The notes below the pieces were generated by a model. The model saw only the letters and a list, made by a program, of their open reading frames with translations. It was not told the DNA's origin and ran no database searches. DNA of 64,000 nt from G963663495 sp963663495 (lineage in GTDB: Bacteria > Bacteroidota > Rhodothermia > Rhodothermales > Bin80): positions 682,001 to 746,000 of the forward strand of contig OY760427.1 in NCBI GenBank assembly GCA_963663495.1, read 5' to 3'. Below, in pieces: positions 36,947 to 45,758 of this stretch (positions are counted from its first letter, which is position 1; each line of letters opens with the position of its first letter). The translations under genes and the position numbers were made by a program.

Positions 36947-38437
36947 TTATCCCAGTTCATGTGCCATAACACGCCGTTCTATCCTTGAGAAGCCGACTTG
37001 CACCGCAAGGGCGAGGACGGCAGCCGGTACGGCTCCTTGCAGGATCAGGCTTGTGTCCGCCAAGCGGATCCCGGTCAGGATAGGCTGGCCATAGCCGCCT
37101 GCACCTATCAGTGCTCCAAGAGTAGCTGTGCCGACATTAAGGATGGCTGAAGTCTGAATACCGGCTACTATGGATCGTGCAGCGAGTGGTAGCTCAATCC
37201 TGGTCAGGCGAGTCATGAATGGCAGACCAAGAGCTTGCGCGGATTCTATCAGGTCAGGTGCGATACTGAGCAGCCCCGCATGCGTATTGCGGACGATCGG
37301 GAGCAAGCTGTACAAAAACAACGCCACCATTGCCGGAGGGCCACCAATACCCAGAAGCGGGATCATGAAAACCAGCAGAGCCAACGACGGGATGGTGTAA
37401 ATGACTCCCACGGTGCCCAATATCAGTCCCCCTGCCCGCGGCAATTTGGCAGCCATGATCCCGAGTGGTACCGAGACGAAAACGGCCGCCAATAGTGAGA
37501 CAAGGACCAGGATCAGGTGCTCCTTGGTGTACCTCAGAAGCCGGGTAACGGCTGATTCGGTCTGCGCGACTATCGGTACGGAGAGTTCCAGGTGGTTACT
37601 CACAAAATCGGCAGCGATTGCGGTTTCCTGGACCCCCTCCACTACGGCTAACGCATTCAATGCTATCATCCGCTCCTCGTCAATAGATCCGCCCAGCTGC
37701 GCCAGAATTTGCGGCACCCGCGGATGCTTCATCGCAAGGTCTTCCCGATAAACGTAGACAGCTTGGTACTCAGGAAAGTGCTCCAGATCGTCTTTCAGGG
37801 ATACCAGATCGTATTCTCGAATTTCTGCTGCCGTTGAATAAAGGTCGGTAACATCAATGGTCCCGGCATCTACGCCACGGTAGGCCAGGTCATTGTCCAT
37901 ACCCCGTACGAACGTGTGCGGCAGGCCGTAGGCGGCCTGTAGCGATGGCCAGCCATCTTCGCGGTCCAGGAACTCGTTGCTGAAGCCTAGGCGAAGATCC
38001 GGATGGCGCTTCAGATCCGTGACCGTGTTGATGTCCAGCTCCGCCGCGCGCTCGCGAGTCATCCCCATTGCATAGGTGTCATTGAACCCCAGCTCTGGTG
38101 AAACGAGCAGGTTGTAACCTGCCAATACCTCTGGTAGCTGCCCAACCGTCTCTACCTCACCGAACAATGTTTCTTCAATGATGGTGCCTGTATAGTCGGC
38201 ATAAATATCAATGTCGCCGGCCAGCAAAGCATCCCAAAGAATACGCGTGCCGCCAAGCTCGGGCCGATGAGTAGCCTCCAAGCCGTCCGCCTGAAACGCG
38301 TACATGGCAATCTCTCCCAAAATTACATTCTCGGTGAAGTTTTTGGATCCTACTGTTATCATCTGGGCGCTACCTTCTGTGACTAGGAGTGTCCCTACAA
38401 ACAGCGAAATATACAGGCTTGCTGACCGTCGGCTCAT
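36947..38437 (-). CDS. Glycine betaine/choline-type ABC importer: substrate-binding domain fused to permease
   Basis: A 496-residue fusion. After a signal peptide, residues 25-290 are an OpuAC-type binding domain (VGSKNFTENVILGEIAMYAF, GDIDIYADYTGTIIEE), followed by a permease domain with about five to six membrane segments (TVGVIYTIPSLALLVFMIPL, SAILNVGTATLGALIGAGG). In most bacteria these are separate proteins or are fused the other way round (permease first, as in OpuABC). Substrate is likely a quaternary amine osmolyte; aromatic-cage residues cannot be assigned by eye. The ATPase gene overlaps its start by 4 bp. Confidence 0.88.
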   Translation of the reverse strand: MSRRSASLYISLFVGTLLVTEGSAQMITVGSKNFTENVILGEIAMYAFQADGLEATHRPELGGTRILWDALLAGDIDIYADYTGTIIEETLFGEVETVGQLPEVLAGYNLLVSPELGFNDTYAMGMTRERAAELDINTVTDLKRHPDLRLGFSNEFLDREDGWPSLQAAYGLPHTFVRGMDNDLAYRGVDAGTIDVTDLYSTAAEIREYDLVSLKDDLEHFPEYQAVYVYREDLAMKHPRVPQILAQLGGSIDEERMIALNALAVVEGVQETAIAADFVSNHLELSVPIVAQTESAVTRLLRYTKEHLILVLVSLLAAVFVSVPLGIMAAKLPRAGGLILGTVGVIYTIPSLALLVFMIPLLGIGGPPAMVALFLYSLLPIVRNTHAGLLSIAPDLIESAQALGLPFMTRLTRIELPLAARSIVAGIQTSAILNVGTATLGALIGAGGYGQPILTGIRLADTSLILQGAVPAAVLALAVQVGFSRIERRVMAHELG

Positions 38438-39255
38438 ACGATCTCGGGTTGGGGTACTGCACGCTGGGCGCGCAAGAATGCTGTGACAAACGGATTTGCA
38501 GGGAGTGCCAACATATCGCCCATGGTGCTGTGCTGCACAACGCGGCCGCTCTTGAGCAGCACTATAGTGTCTCCAAGAAATGCTGCTTCCGCCATATCGT
38601 GCGTTACCACGATCACCGTCTTCTGCAGTTTTCGGAAAATCGCCCGCAGCTCCTCCTGAAGGTCGTACCGAATCATGGGGTCCAAGGCCCCGAGAGGCTC
38701 GTCAAGCAAAAGCACATCCGGATCCAGAAAAAGAGCGCGCATCAACGAAACGCGCTGGCGCTGCCCACCGGAAAGCCGGGAAGGGTACCGGGCAAGGTGG
38801 TCAGAGGTCATCCCCACCAGTTGAAGCAGGTTGTTAAGCCGCGCGTTAATTGGACCAGGATCCCAGCCGAGGTGTCGGGCCACCAGCGTGACATTGTGCG
38901 CAGCCGTCATGTGAGGAAACAAGCCACCCTCCTGTACCACGTAGCCTATCTTCCTTCGTATTGCGTGTACCGTTTCAGGGGTAACCGGCCGTCCGTTAAA
39001 CAGGACCGAACCGGCGGTCGGCGTAATGAGCCCCGCCATCAGGCGCAACATGGTTGACTTCCCGCACCCACTGGGTCCGATCAGTGCGGTGGTTTTGCCT
39101 TCTGCAATGGCGAGATCCGTGGGGTGCAGTGCTACCGTTTCTCCGTAGTATCGTTCTGCGCCTTTAAGCTCTAGCACGGGGCGGCGCTCGTGAGATGGAA
39201 CTGAATGTATACCTCCAGAAGAATCATGCCTGAATGTTTGAAGCCGTTGGGTCAT
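38434..39255 (-). CDS. ABC transporter ATPase of the glycine betaine/OpuBA type
   Basis: A 273-residue ATPase. Walker A GPSGCGKST, Q-loop VVQEGGLFPHMT, signature LSGGQRQRVSLMRALF, Walker B DVLLLDEPLGALD, H-loop VVTHDMAEA. The C-terminal CBS pair found in OpuAA-type ATPases is missing, so osmotic gating by CBS domains is not expected. Residues 1-25 are an unusual hydrophilic extension and the start may be further in. It is first in a two-gene operon with the fused permease (ATGA overlap). Confidence 0.9.
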   Translation of the reverse strand: MTQRLQTFRHDSSGGIHSVPSHERRPVLELKGAERYYGETVALHPTDLAIAEGKTTALIGPSGCGKSTMLRLMAGLITPTAGSVLFNGRPVTPETVHAIRRKIGYVVQEGGLFPHMTAAHNVTLVARHLGWDPGPINARLNNLLQLVGMTSDHLARYPSRLSGGQRQRVSLMRALFLDPDVLLLDEPLGALDPMIRYDLQEELRAIFRKLQKTVIVVTHDMAEAAFLGDTIVLLKSGRVVQHSTMGDMLALPANPFVTAFLRAQRAVPQPEIV

Positions 39256-39412
39256 GCAATGGGGGACATAGATCTGCTACGTATGCAGCCTGCGACATCG
39301 CCGCGGGAGGCCAACGGCGTAGTGCAATGTTGATAATAGTGATGCTCGAACGCGCGTTGCAGGCATAGTCTGCGGCAAGATATGAAACTTTGGGCGTGGC
39401 ACAGCGGATACG
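39256..39412. other. Upstream region of the betaine importer operon
   Basis: Carries the probable promoter of the minus-strand ABC operon. It ends at the AATGTTAT duplication of the tnpB module. Confidence 0.35.
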
Positions 39413-39420
39413 AATGTTAT
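39413..39420 (+). repeat. Target-site duplication AATGTTAT, left copy
   Basis: Identical to 40885-40892; the pair exactly brackets tnpB module 2. Confidence 0.92.
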
Positions 39421-39591
39421 GGGAGTTATATGGCTGAATGCCACGCGTTTTCGCAGGAGTTACTTTTTGTGCTTTGGTGGTGCAGACAGGATGGCTTTCG
39501 CCAGTTGTTCATAATCGGTTCCCGCTTTTCACGAAAAACTGCAATTATTTCAAATAACTCAACACGTGGGTACGCATGGAATATAATTTTC
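39421..39591 (+). repeat. MITE of module 2
   Basis: Same sequence as 17743-17914 (reversed) and 51544-51715 (reversed). The right arm ends in ATATAATTTTC, a C-to-T decayed form of the ATATAACTCCC end. Confidence 0.85.
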
Positions 39592-39621
39592 ATATATTAG
39601 GGAGTTATATATCACAGTGCC

Positions 39622-40879
39622 ATGCCCGAAACGGTTAGTGCATACCGCAATATCACATACAGGCTGTTGCCCGGAAGTTGGAGTAACGCCAAGCAACTTG
39701 CTGGATTAGCGGGTGCGTGTAGGTTTGTGTGGAATGCCATCCTCGCAGAGCAGAGCGAGGCGTACAAGAAAGCGAAAGAGGCTGGAGAGAAGCCGCCCTC
39801 GGTAAGCTTCTTCTCGCTGGGGAAGCGGTTCACGGAGCTGCGCCCCACGGTCGAGTGGCTACCTGAATACTCCTTTGGTGTCGTTAGATACATATTGTCG
39901 TTAGATACACATTGAAATATCAGGCGGATGCATGGAAGGCATTCTTCAAGGAGGGTAAGAGAAGACCGAGATTCCATTCCAGACGTGGTAGTACGCCTTC
40001 GTTCACGATCCCGGATAACGTAAGGGTTCGGGATGGCAAGCTGTATATTCCGAAAGTGGGATATATGGTGCTCCGCAGGCGGGGAGGCAACCCGTACCCT
40101 GATGGTATACCCGTCAAAGCCACGGTAAAGAAGAACGCCGGTAAAGGGTATGCTGTCATCTGCTACAAGATGGAGGCACCTGTAATAGAGGATACCGGCG
40201 GTGCTGTAGGCATTGACCGTAATTGCGGGCAGGTCGCTATGGTCTCCACAGAGAGCGATACAAGCATTATCAGACAACCGGATACGAAGCGTCTTGATGC
40301 CAAGTTGAAGCGGCATCAGCGAAGACTGGCGAGACAGAAGAAAGGCTCCAACCGTCGTAACAGGCGGAAGCATAGAATCGCCCGCATAGAGCGCAAGCGT
40401 GCTAACGTCCTCAAGAATGCGAACCACCAGGTAAGTCGCAGGATTGCCAATTGCTCCTCAACGGTGATACTGGAGGACCTAAAAATCAAAGCGATGACAC
40501 GTTCAGCTAAGGGGACGATGGAGAGCTTTGGCACAAACGTCAAACAGAAGTCTGGCCTCAACCGTGGAATACTGCGAACAGGTTGGGGCCAGCTGGATCA
40601 GATGCTGAGCTATAAGTGCCGCAAGGTGATAAAGGTTACCGCTGCCTATACCAGTCAGCGGTGTTCTGTGTGTGCACACAGAAGCGAGTACCCGTAAGAT
40701 ACGGAGCAAATTCACGTGTATGTCCTGTGGACATGCGGATCATGCAGACCTGAATGCGGCTGCAAACATACGGGATTGGGGCTGCTGTACAGCGAGGAGC
40801 GTTCGGGTTACCGACCCCTATGACCCGTGAAATTGATACCAGTGCCTCACTGTGTACAGTTGGTCACTCACGTATATAA
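39622..40879 (+). pseudogene. tnpB: TnpB of module 2, two frameshifts
   Basis: Nearly identical to the intact copy at 14573-15823. A 17-bp tandem duplication (GTCGTTAGATACATATT, around 39886-39919) shifts the frame in the N-terminal half, and a 2-bp loss in the first zinc-finger Cys pair near 40675 shifts it again, followed at once by a stop. The RuvC Asp (GIDRNCGQ) and Glu (ILEDLKIK) are retained between the lesions. No functional protein is expected. The module nonetheless has the best-preserved insertion scar, so it probably moved before the gene decayed. Confidence 0.88.
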
Positions 40880-40884
40880 TTCCC

Positions 40885-40892
40885 AATGTTAT
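40885..40892 (+). repeat. Target-site duplication AATGTTAT, right copy
   Basis: Pairs with 39413-39420. Its last base is the last base of the lutC stop codon. Confidence 0.92.
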
Positions 40893-41467
40893 CACACCAG
40901 AAGGACATTGAAGCTGCGAGCTCCATGGGCGCCAATTACAAGCGATTGTTCAATATCCGCGGTCTTGGAGGGTCCGGCAACCCATAATCCGAAGCCTTCC
41001 TCTGCAACATCAACCCTAGAGTAGGCTTCGTGCATATTCCAGACGATCGCCGCAGGATCAAGCAGAACCACCAGGTGCTGCGTAATGAAGGCCGAGGCGC
41101 GGTGTACGAGGGCCTGATCACCCAGCCACACAGCGCCGCATTCCGCGATACCCAGCTCGGCGCGACACACCAGGACATCCAGTGATGCGAGGTCGCGGGG
41201 ATCCCGAACGGTCACCAGGTCCTCGTTTCCAGGAGCGTATCGGGAATCTGTCGAAGCCACTCTTGCGCCCGGGAAGCCGTCCAAAAGAAATCCAGGTATC
41301 ATGCTTGGAGTGATCTGCAGGGCCCGACCACCTCCCGCGCCAACCTGCTGCGCGAACATTTTCTGAAGATTGCCTTCCGGCCGCGGGAAGTCGTACTGCT
41401 GCGGCAGTGCCTGGGGCTCCATGCGGTTATCGCGTAAAGCAGCAAGGATGGTGGCACGGCCGTTCAT
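40892..41467 (-). CDS. lutC: LutC-like lactate utilisation protein
   Basis: A 191-residue LutC/YkgG family protein (LUD domain): EDLVTVRDPRDLASLDVLVC, AELGIAECGAVWL, ITQHLVVLLDPAAIVWNMHE and the end GPSKTADIEQSLVIGAHGAR. With LutA and LutB it forms an iron-sulfur enzyme oxidising L-lactate to pyruvate. Its ATG overlaps lutB by 4 bp. Last gene of the rhamnose operon; a tnpB module was inserted right at its stop. Confidence 0.9.
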   Translation of the reverse strand: MNGRATILAALRDNRMEPQALPQQYDFPRPEGNLQKMFAQQVGAGGGRALQITPSMIPGFLLDGFPGARVASTDSRYAPGNEDLVTVRDPRDLASLDVLVCRAELGIAECGAVWLGDQALVHRASAFITQHLVVLLDPAAIVWNMHEAYSRVDVAEEGFGLWVAGPSKTADIEQSLVIGAHGARSFNVLLV

Positions 41468-42858
41468 GATGCCTTCTTAAACCAGTCGAGGAAGCTCTCG
41501 CGCGGAGCATCCGGCAAGTCTCGTGTTCGGCCCCATATGTTGCCACGCGCATACACAATGCGTTGAGGGAGTCGACGCAGGAGCCAACGTATCGTACGGC
41601 CTGCCAACCTGTACAGGCGAGGCCTCCCCATAACATTGCCAATGAGGGTTATCGCTAACCGCTTTGTCAAGGTAGTGCCACCTTCGTCCATAACAGTCTG
41701 GCGCCACCTGTACAACTGCTTGGGTATATCAATCTTGACAGGACACACATCCCCACAGGAGCCGCAAAGCGTTGAAGCGAAGGGCAGGGTACTGTACTTC
41801 TTGAGATCAACACCTGGTGTCAGTATGGAGCCGATAGGTCCGGGGATGGTGGATCCGTAGCTGTAGCCGCCGCTGCGGCGGTATACAGGGCAGGTGTTGA
41901 TACAGGCCCCACACCTGATACACTTGAGCGCATCCCTGAAATGTTTTCTGCCGAGGTGCTTGCTACGGCCATTGTCCACCAGCACGATGTGCATCTCCTG
42001 TCCCGATCGCGGGCGATGAAAGTGGGAGGTGTACACTGTGATGGACTGGCCCGTAGCGCTCCTTGCCAACAGCCGCAGGAACACAGCCAAGTGGTGCGGC
42101 TCCGGGAGGATTTTTTCTATTCCCATACTTGCGATGTGAACCGGAGCCAGGTGCACGCCCAGGTCTGCATTTCCCTCGTTGGTACATACTACTATGCCGC
42201 CGGTGGAGGCGATGGCAAAGTTGACGCCCGTGAGTGCGGCTTCCGCCTCAAGAAACTTGCCTCGCAGGTGCTGGCGGGCAGCTTCTGTCAGGCGCTGAGG
42301 GTCAGACTCGTCTGCTGCCGTCCCCAAATTCTGATGGAAGAGCTGTCCGATCTCCTCTTTCTTCACATGTATCGCGGGAAGAACTATGTGGCTGGGTGGT
42401 TTGCCGGCGAGCTGTACAATCCGCTCGCCCAAGTCGGTGTCAATCACCTTGATCCCGCGCTCCTCCAAGTAGGGATTCAGGTGGCATTCCTCCGTGAGCA
42501 TAGACTTGCTTTTCACGAGGTGACGAGCCTGGTGGCGGTCCAGAATGCTGTATACAAGCTGGTTGTGCTCCTCTGCATCGCGCGCCCAATGAACGTGTAT
42601 GCCATTGGCGCTGGCACTCGTTTCAAATTGGATCAGGTACGTATCAAGTCTTGAGAGAGTATGGTCCTTAATCTTGGAGGCCAGCTCGCGCAGTTCTTCC
42701 CACTCGGGTACAACAGCGCTGCTCGCATCTCGCTTCTGGCGAACATGCCACAGGGCCTCGTCATGCCAATCGGTCCGCGCCTCGTCAGCCACAAACCTTG
42801 CTGCAGCACCTGCGTGGTCTACGACCGGTAGTGGTATTTCCGGGGATGGAAGGCTCAC
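41464..42858 (-). CDS. lutB: LutB-like iron-sulfur lactate oxidase subunit
   Basis: A 464-residue LutB/YkgF protein: an N-terminal LUD domain (HVRQKRDASSAVVPEWEELR, KSKSMLTEECHLNPYLEERG, GGIVVCTNEGNADLG) and two 4Fe-4S motifs, CIRCGACINTCPVYR and CGSCGDVCPVKIDIPKQ. The start chosen is GTG at 42858, which overlaps the lutA stop as GTGA; an ATG at 42948 lies 90 bp inside lutA. Coupled translation explains the missing Shine-Dalgarno. Works in the cytosol with LutA and LutC. Confidence 0.9.
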   Translation of the reverse strand: MSLPSPEIPLPVVDHAGAAARFVADEARTDWHDEALWHVRQKRDASSAVVPEWEELRELASKIKDHTLSRLDTYLIQFETSASANGIHVHWARDAEEHNQLVYSILDRHQARHLVKSKSMLTEECHLNPYLEERGIKVIDTDLGERIVQLAGKPPSHIVLPAIHVKKEEIGQLFHQNLGTAADESDPQRLTEAARQHLRGKFLEAEAALTGVNFAIASTGGIVVCTNEGNADLGVHLAPVHIASMGIEKILPEPHHLAVFLRLLARSATGQSITVYTSHFHRPRSGQEMHIVLVDNGRSKHLGRKHFRDALKCIRCGACINTCPVYRRSGGYSYGSTIPGPIGSILTPGVDLKKYSTLPFASTLCGSCGDVCPVKIDIPKQLYRWRQTVMDEGGTTLTKRLAITLIGNVMGRPRLYRLAGRTIRWLLRRLPQRIVYARGNIWGRTRDLPDAPRESFLDWFKKAS

Positions 42859-43577
42859 GGTTTGGTGGAGTTCAGTATCTCTGCCACATGGCGCACCTCC
42901 AACGGGAGCCCGTGCCTGTTGGCTAGGCCCCAGAGGTGCATGAGACACGACATATCGGTAGACGTGATCACCTGAGCGCCGCTATTCTGGTGGTCCCGGA
43001 GGCGGTCGCGCCCCATCTTTACGGACAACGCCGCCTCGGAAACAGCAAAGGTGCCACCAAAGCCACAGCACTCATCAGCGCGTTCAAGTGTGACCAGCTG
43101 GAGGTCACCTACCATGGACAGCAGCTGTCTGACCTTGTTGAAGGCCGGAACATGCAGTTCTGTGGAAGCTCCAAGTCGCAGCCCACGCAGGCCGTGGCAT
43201 CCTTCATGCAGGCCAACCCTGTAGGGGTAGTGTGCATCCAAGTGATTGACGCGCAACACATCCACCAGGAATTCGCACAGCTCCATAGTGCGGGCGGCCA
43301 TATCATTGGCCTTGCTGTAATGATCTCTTACGTGGCACACGCAACTGGCTGAAGGTGCCACGATGATCTCCATGTCCGCGAAGGCTTTATAAAAGGTGCG
43401 TTCGGCTGCTGTGCTTGCAATAGCCATTCCGGCATTCGCTGCGGGTTGTCCGCAGCATGCCTGGTTTAAGGGTACATGCACAGTGCAACCAAGGCGCCGC
43501 AGCAGCTTGAGTGTTGCGCGGGCAACAGTAGGATAGAACTGGTCTATGTAGCAAGGCACAAAAAGTCCGACCTCCAT
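42855..43577 (-). CDS. lutA: LutA-like heterodisulfide-reductase-type subunit
   Basis: A 240-residue protein with the two CCG cysteine motifs of LutA/GlpC-type proteins: VPLNQACCGQPAANAG and ADECCGFGGTFAV, which bind an unusual iron-sulfur cluster. VGLFVPCYIDQFYPTVARA is the typical start. It lies 6 bp downstream of the aldolase-dehydrogenase gene, so lactate made by that enzyme would pass directly to this complex. Confidence 0.92.
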   Translation of the reverse strand: MEVGLFVPCYIDQFYPTVARATLKLLRRLGCTVHVPLNQACCGQPAANAGMAIASTAAERTFYKAFADMEIIVAPSASCVCHVRDHYSKANDMAARTMELCEFLVDVLRVNHLDAHYPYRVGLHEGCHGLRGLRLGASTELHVPAFNKVRQLLSMVGDLQLVTLERADECCGFGGTFAVSEAALSVKMGRDRLRDHQNSGAQVITSTDMSCLMHLWGLANRHGLPLEVRHVAEILNSTKP

Positions 43578-43583
43578 GCTATT

Positions 43584-45758
43584 TCACCGGAGGAATGCTT
43601 CGGTTAAGCCGCCATCAACCACAAGGATCTGGCCCGTAGTGCGGCTCAGCCGTTCTGACAGGAGGAGCAGGATCGCCTCCGCCTGGTCTGATGCGCGAAC
43701 CGTGCGACCAGTCAGCGTGCGGGTGGCGTAAAACCCGGCTAGCCTATTGCGTAGCGAATCGACCGGTTCGCTGTCATCAAAGGCCAATCCGTACCGGGAC
43801 AGGGAGGCTATGACCCGAGCCCGCGGAAACATGGCGGAGTCCTCGGTCATCGTTGCGGGGGCCACCGCATTGACACGAACGTTTGGGGCAAGAGCAATGG
43901 CGAGCTCTCGTACCAGGTGATTGGCGGCGGCCTTGGATGTGTCGTAGGCAAAACTCCCCGCTTTGGGCACCACAGCATTGACGCTGGTAGCAAGAACCAT
44001 CGCGCCATTCAGCCCTTGCGCTTCCCATACTGGGTGCGCGACATCGGCGACAATAAAAGGGCCCGTCACATGTACGCGGAATGTCTGCTCCCACTGGCTG
44101 TCAGGATCTCCTCTTCCAGCACCTGCAGCTGGATATACGCCGGCTGTTACCACCACATGATCCACTCCTCCGTAGGCCAGGATGGTGGTGTCCAGCGCCG
44201 TGCGTACGGAAGATCTGGCTGTTATGTCGCAGCCAGCGCCTATAATGTCACGGACTACTGTGCGCTCCGTACCTGCCATACCAGTGCCATGCGATGCCAA
44301 CGTGTCCGCCGCAGTGGCATGACCACTGGCTGCGTCTAAATCGGCGGCAACCACGACAGCCCCTTTGTGCACCAGGCGTTGTGCGACGGCGCGTCCGATC
44401 CCGCTGCCCGCGCCGACAACCAGGGCTATGTGTCGCGCCAGCTCCTTCTCCTGCGGCATGCGCTGCAGCTTGGCCTCCTCAAGGGCCCAGTACTCAATAT
44501 CAAAGGCTTCCTGCCTTGGCAGAGCGGTGTATGTGGAAACGGCTTCGGCTCCGCGCATCACCTCAATCGCGCAGCGGTAAAATTCGGCAGTAACGCGGCT
44601 TTCGCTTTTGGACTTGCCCCAGCCAATGAGTCCAAGGCCGGGGATCAGCACAACCGTCGGGTCACTGCCGCGAATGGCGGGCGAGTCCTCGCACCTGCAG
44701 ATGTTGTAGTATTCCTGGTAGTCTCTGCGGTATTGTGCTATGCCGGTCGCTAGTGTTTCCTGCAGCGCCGCAAAATCGTCGGCGGAGGGGTCCCACTCTA
44801 CATAGAGCGGCTTGATCCTTGTGCGGAGGAAGTGATCAGGACAGCTGGTTCCAAGTTCAGACAGTGCGCGAGCACGTTCCGAATTCGTAAACGACTGGGC
44901 TGCTGAGGACGAGTCTACGGTAGCGATGACGCGCTTCTCGGAGCTCAGCTGTCCGCGGAGCCACGGCAGGATCCGGACGAGCATGCGGTCTCGATCTGTC
45001 GGATCTATTTCCGCGTACCGGGCAGCACCAAACGGTTTCCGGCCTTCAGATCGGGTCCTGACAAACTGCTCCGCCCGGTTTATCAGGCCGAGGGTCAGCG
45101 CATAGCACTCCCCATCGTCTTGTGCCCAGTTTATCAGCCCGTGGCCGCCCATAAGGATGCCCTTAGCATCCGGGTGCTCGGCACAGATGCGTTGCATGGT
45201 GCGTCCGAGCTCATATCCGGGGCGCTGCCAGTCCACCCACACCACATCATCACCGTACACCTCCTTACAGAGTGCGGGGCCATCGGCTGAGGTTGCCAAT
45301 GCTATCACCGCTATAGGATGCGTGTGGTCAATATGCTTGTAAGGGATGAGTCCGTGCAGCGGTGTGTCAATGGAGGGAGGCCGCCGGCTGAGGTTGAACG
45401 CGCAGTGTGCATACATGGCCACCATGGCGTCCTCGGCGGCAGATTTAAGACCTCGTTCCGGGAAACGGTCATAAACCCCCTCCAGCGCCAGCAGCTTGTC
45501 TAAGTAGAGAGAAGAAAAGTTGGCCCTAGTTGCAGTCCTCAGGTTCCCGCCGGATCCTTTGACCCATAGCACTTCGGTTTCTTCCCCTGTGAGGGAATCT
45601 TTTTCTTTCAGCTTGGAGGATGTATTGCCACCACCGGTATTTGTGATGCGCCAGTCCGTTCCGAGGAGGTTGCTCCGGTATACCAGTCGCCCGACCGGAT
45701 CCAGGCTGTCAGCAATGGAATCCTGCCACAGGCTGGAGAAGAGTGTTTGTGTGCTCAT
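43584..45758 (-). CDS. rhaEW: Bifunctional rhamnulose-1-phosphate aldolase / lactaldehyde dehydrogenase (RhaEW-type)
   Basis: A 724-residue two-domain enzyme. Residues 1-430 are a class II aldolase (NTGGGNTSSKL, HIDHTHPIAVIALAT with metal His residues, ILMGGHGLINWAQDDGE). Residues about 475-724 are a short-chain dehydrogenase (VVGAGSGIGRAVAQRL for NAD, catalytic Ser in VLATSVNAVV, YDTSK for Tyr and Lys, then TTGQILVVDGGLTEAF). Known RhaEW enzymes split rhamnulose-1-phosphate into DHAP and lactaldehyde and oxidise the latter to L-lactate. The ATG at 45758 overlaps the rhaB stop (ATGA); a longer frame starting at 45938 runs inside rhaB and is rejected. Confidence 0.92.
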   Translation of the reverse strand: MSTQTLFSSLWQDSIADSLDPVGRLVYRSNLLGTDWRITNTGGGNTSSKLKEKDSLTGEETEVLWVKGSGGNLRTATRANFSSLYLDKLLALEGVYDRFPERGLKSAAEDAMVAMYAHCAFNLSRRPPSIDTPLHGLIPYKHIDHTHPIAVIALATSADGPALCKEVYGDDVVWVDWQRPGYELGRTMQRICAEHPDAKGILMGGHGLINWAQDDGECYALTLGLINRAEQFVRTRSEGRKPFGAARYAEIDPTDRDRMLVRILPWLRGQLSSEKRVIATVDSSSAAQSFTNSERARALSELGTSCPDHFLRTRIKPLYVEWDPSADDFAALQETLATGIAQYRRDYQEYYNICRCEDSPAIRGSDPTVVLIPGLGLIGWGKSKSESRVTAEFYRCAIEVMRGAEAVSTYTALPRQEAFDIEYWALEEAKLQRMPQEKELARHIALVVGAGSGIGRAVAQRLVHKGAVVVAADLDAASGHATAADTLASHGTGMAGTERTVVRDIIGAGCDITARSSVRTALDTTILAYGGVDHVVVTAGVYPAAGAGRGDPDSQWEQTFRVHVTGPFIVADVAHPVWEAQGLNGAMVLATSVNAVVPKAGSFAYDTSKAAANHLVRELAIALAPNVRVNAVAPATMTEDSAMFPRARVIASLSRYGLAFDDSEPVDSLRNRLAGFYATRTLTGRTVRASDQAEAILLLLSERLSRTTGQILVVDGGLTEAFLR

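Larger units (their letters stand above)
39421..40884 (+). mobile_element. tnpB module 2: MITE plus tnpB bounded by IS1595-type repeats
   Basis: The left end GGGAGTTATATGGCTGAATG (39421) and the right end, read inward from 40884, GGGAATTATATACGTGAGTG, with AATGTTAT repeated directly outside. The interior is a 171-bp MITE, an 8-bp spacer ATATATTA (39592-39599), a second inner repeat GGGAGTTATATATCACAGTG (39600) and tnpB. No IS1595 transposase is inside, so movement must have used one supplied in trans. It lies immediately after the lutC stop codon without damaging it. Confidence 0.9.
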
